Shown piece by piece: positions 34,808-36,229 of a stretch of 36,229 bases of DNA. This stretch comes from Bacteroidales bacterium (GTDB lineage: Bacteria; Bacteroidota; Bacteroidia; Bacteroidales; F082). Position numbers and translations under genes: made by a program. Location of the stretch: the NCBI GenBank assembly GCA_016285355.1, contig JAEEQP010000040.1, positions 1-36,229 of the forward strand, read 5' to 3'. The notes under the pieces were generated by a model that was not told where the DNA came from, ran no database searches, and saw nothing but the letters and a program-made list of their open reading frames with translations. Each line of letters begins with the position of its first letter. The stretch's first letter is position 1.

Positions 34808-34835
34808 AAGTCCGATGCTGAACTGCACCGGACTT
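34808..34835 (+). terminator. Terminator-like hairpin after the L,D-transpeptidase gene
   Basis: AAGTCCG (34808-34814) and CGGACTT (34829-34835) pair, with TGC/GCA inside. The T tract after it is broken, so efficiency is uncertain. Between here and 34905 no gene is seen; the left end of the IS element should lie in this interval. Confidence 0.5.
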
Positions 34836-34905
34836 CTCCTGTTTTCCGCGATTTTCAGTTGAGATTTTATAAGTGCTTAAATTCCAGTAGAATCTCTTTC
34901 AAAAA

Positions 34906-34937
34906 TTTGCGTTTTTGGGTGTCCCGTGCTATCTTTG
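34906..34937 (+). promoter_or_regulatory. Transposase promoter
   Basis: TTTG (34906-34909), 20 bp, then TATCTTTG (34930-34937): a full match to the Bacteroidota promoter. The start codon is 4 bp after the -7 box, so the message would be leaderless or nearly so. Confidence 0.7.
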
Positions 34938-34941
34938 CGGC

Positions 34942-36229
34942 ATGTTTGTACGTCGGAAGGTCAACAAGTCGGGCAGTACCAGCGTCCAGGTGGTGGACAA
35001 GAGCGGTGGCGGATATCGTGTCGTGTACAGCCTCGGGGCAGCGAGTGAGGAATGGGAGATTCAGCGTCTTGAGGCCCGGGGCAGGCAATATGTCAAGGAA
35101 CACAGCCACCCGGAGCTTCCCCTTTTCGGCCAAGGCATTGACGAGAGGTTTGAGGAGCTGATTTCCGGTTTGGGCAACAGCCAAGTGCAGGTAATCGGCC
35201 CTGAGGTGATTTACGGGAAACTATACGACGAGATAGGGTACGGTGCCGTCGGCAGCAGGATGTTCAGGCATCTGGTCGTCTGCCGCCTGTTCAACCCGGG
35301 GAGCAAGCTCAAGACCATCGACTACCTTGCCCGTTACCTGGGGGAGAGCTACAGTCCCGACCAGATATACCGTTTCCTGGACAACCTCTGCCACCGCAAG
35401 GGAAAGGCTTCTGACGAGCCCGACATCAAGAGCCTGGTCGAGCGCATCAGCTTCGAGAAGACGAGGCGGGAGTGCGGGGGGCGCGTCGAGGTAGTGTTCT
35501 ACGACATGACGACGCTCTACTTCGAGGCCTCGGACGAGGACGACCTTCGCAAGTGCGGGTTCTCGAAGGACGGGAGGCACAGCAACCCGCAGATATTCCT
35601 CGGCCTGCTGGTGGCCTCTGGCGGCAACCCCATCGGATACGACATCTACGAGGGCAACATCTTCGAGGGGCACACGCTGATGGAGTTCATCGGCAGGATG
35701 TCCGCCAAGTTCGGCTTCGGCAAGCCCATCGTCGTGGCGGATGCCGGCCTGCTGTCGAAGAAGAACATAGCCGGTCTGGAGGCCGAAGGCTACGAGTTCA
35801 TCGTCGGGGCGAGGCCAAGGAACGACAGCGAGGCGGTGAAAAAGGCCATCCTCGACCTCGGCCTGAAAAACGGCGATGTACGGGTCATCAGCCGTCCCGA
35901 CGGGACAAGGATGGTCGTGTCCAAGACGGAGAGCCGGACCGCCAAGGACAAGAAGACCCGACAGCGAGGTTTGGACCGGCTGGAGAAGAGGCTGGGGAGC
36001 GGACGGCTGACCAAGGCAAACATCAACAACAAGGGCTACAACAAGTACCTGAAGATGGAAGGGGACGTGAAAATCTCCATCGACTACGACAAGTTCGGCG
36101 CGGACGAGGCTTGGGACGGCATCAAGGGCTATGTCACGAACACCAGCCTCTCGAACGAGGAGGTCATAGCCCGGTATTCCGACCTGTGGCGCATCGAGCG
36201 GGCGTTCCGCATGAACAAGACCGACTTGC
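34942..36229 (+). CDS. IS1634-family transposase, cut by window end
   Basis: 429 codons are visible without a stop; the family is usually 500-600 aa. The DDE residues are present: Asp188 in VFYDMTTLYFEA, Asp267 in IVVADAGLLS, and Glu419 in YSDLWRIERAFRMNK. The sequence CGFSKDGRHSNPQIFLGLL followed by GNPIGYDIYEGN is characteristic of this family. The frame is intact as far as it goes, so the element may be active. The ATG at 34942 is the first start after the promoter. Confidence 0.9.
   Translation, partial: MFVRRKVNKSGSTSVQVVDKSGGGYRVVYSLGAASEEWEIQRLEARGRQYVKEHSHPELPLFGQGIDERFEELISGLGNSQVQVIGPEVIYGKLYDEIGYGAVGSRMFRHLVVCRLFNPGSKLKTIDYLARYLGESYSPDQIYRFLDNLCHRKGKASDEPDIKSLVERISFEKTRRECGGRVEVVFYDMTTLYFEASDEDDLRKCGFSKDGRHSNPQIFLGLLVASGGNPIGYDIYEGNIFEGHTLMEFIGRMSAKFGFGKPIVVADAGLLSKKNIAGLEAEGYEFIVGARPRNDSEAVKKAILDLGLKNGDVRVISRPDGTRMVVSKTESRTAKDKKTRQRGLDRLEKRLGSGRLTKANINNKGYNKYLKMEGDVKISIDYDKFGADEAWDGIKGYVTNTSLSNEEVIARYSDLWRIERAFRMNKTDL

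Larger units (their letters stand above)
34836..36229 (+). mobile_element. IS1634-family insertion sequence (left part; left end approximate)
   Basis: The transposase gene and its promoter define the element. It runs past the right edge of the window, so the right terminal repeat is missing and the left one cannot be fixed. The GC content is clearly higher than in the neighbouring genes. Confidence 0.65.

Overview
The window reads as chromosome of a gut-type Bacteroidales (Bacteroidota). The reasons are the many promoters of the TTTG / TAnnTTTG class (for example 7276-7309 and 34906-34937), the lack of clear Shine-Dalgarno sites, a secreted GH97 glucosidase, lipoproteins with FISUMP/C-type-lectin-like domains, and an acyl-ACP ligase/ACP/acyltransferase operon of the lipid type common in this phylum. 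Core genes (xth, rlmN, tRNA-Arg, CLC, L,D-transpeptidase) alternate with accessory blocks.

Left block (1-5970). A minus-strand promoter at about 281-311 fires leftward into a 170-nt stretch whose inverted words can build two competing nested RNA folds. Next to it is a 1073-aa protein with an Mrr-like nuclease motif and a long helical tail. A Fic protein follows, preceded by 24-bp tandem repeats that cover its 5' leader and flanked by about 44-bp imperfect direct repeats.

Core stretch (5972-10328). It holds a GNAT acetyltransferase, a ClbS/DfsB-like protein, a bidirectional terminator, tRNA-Arg(CCU), exonuclease III, a REP-like hairpin and a CLC chloride channel with CBS domains. From 10329 to 11827 lies a gene graveyard: an acylase-like C-terminus, the tail of a RecG/AlbA_2-like ATP-binding protein, two copies of one decayed 3' end, and two copies of a promoter/leader that recurs at the GH97 gene.

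Defence operon (22151 down to 11828, minus strand): Bro-N protein, type III restriction subunit, DUF1016/YhcG nuclease, type III methyltransferase and a 1184-aa SIR2-domain protein. The last four genes are 3, 4 and 15 bp apart. The SIR2 gene is visibly more AT-rich than the genes upstream of it.

Right block. GH97 and a Sel1/MORN protein (plus strand) converge on the acyl ligase, ACP and acyltransferase operon; then come rlmN and a PIN-domain toxin-antitoxin pair. A three-gene plus-strand operon (31163-33554) encodes a small Gly-rich repeat protein with a C-terminal membrane anchor, a surface lipoprotein, and a small unknown protein. The lipoprotein's last 40 codons look like the variable region of a diversity-generating retroelement target. 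An orphan antitoxin with a six-codon toxin stub, an L,D-transpeptidase lipoprotein and an IS1634-family transposase cut by the window edge complete the window.
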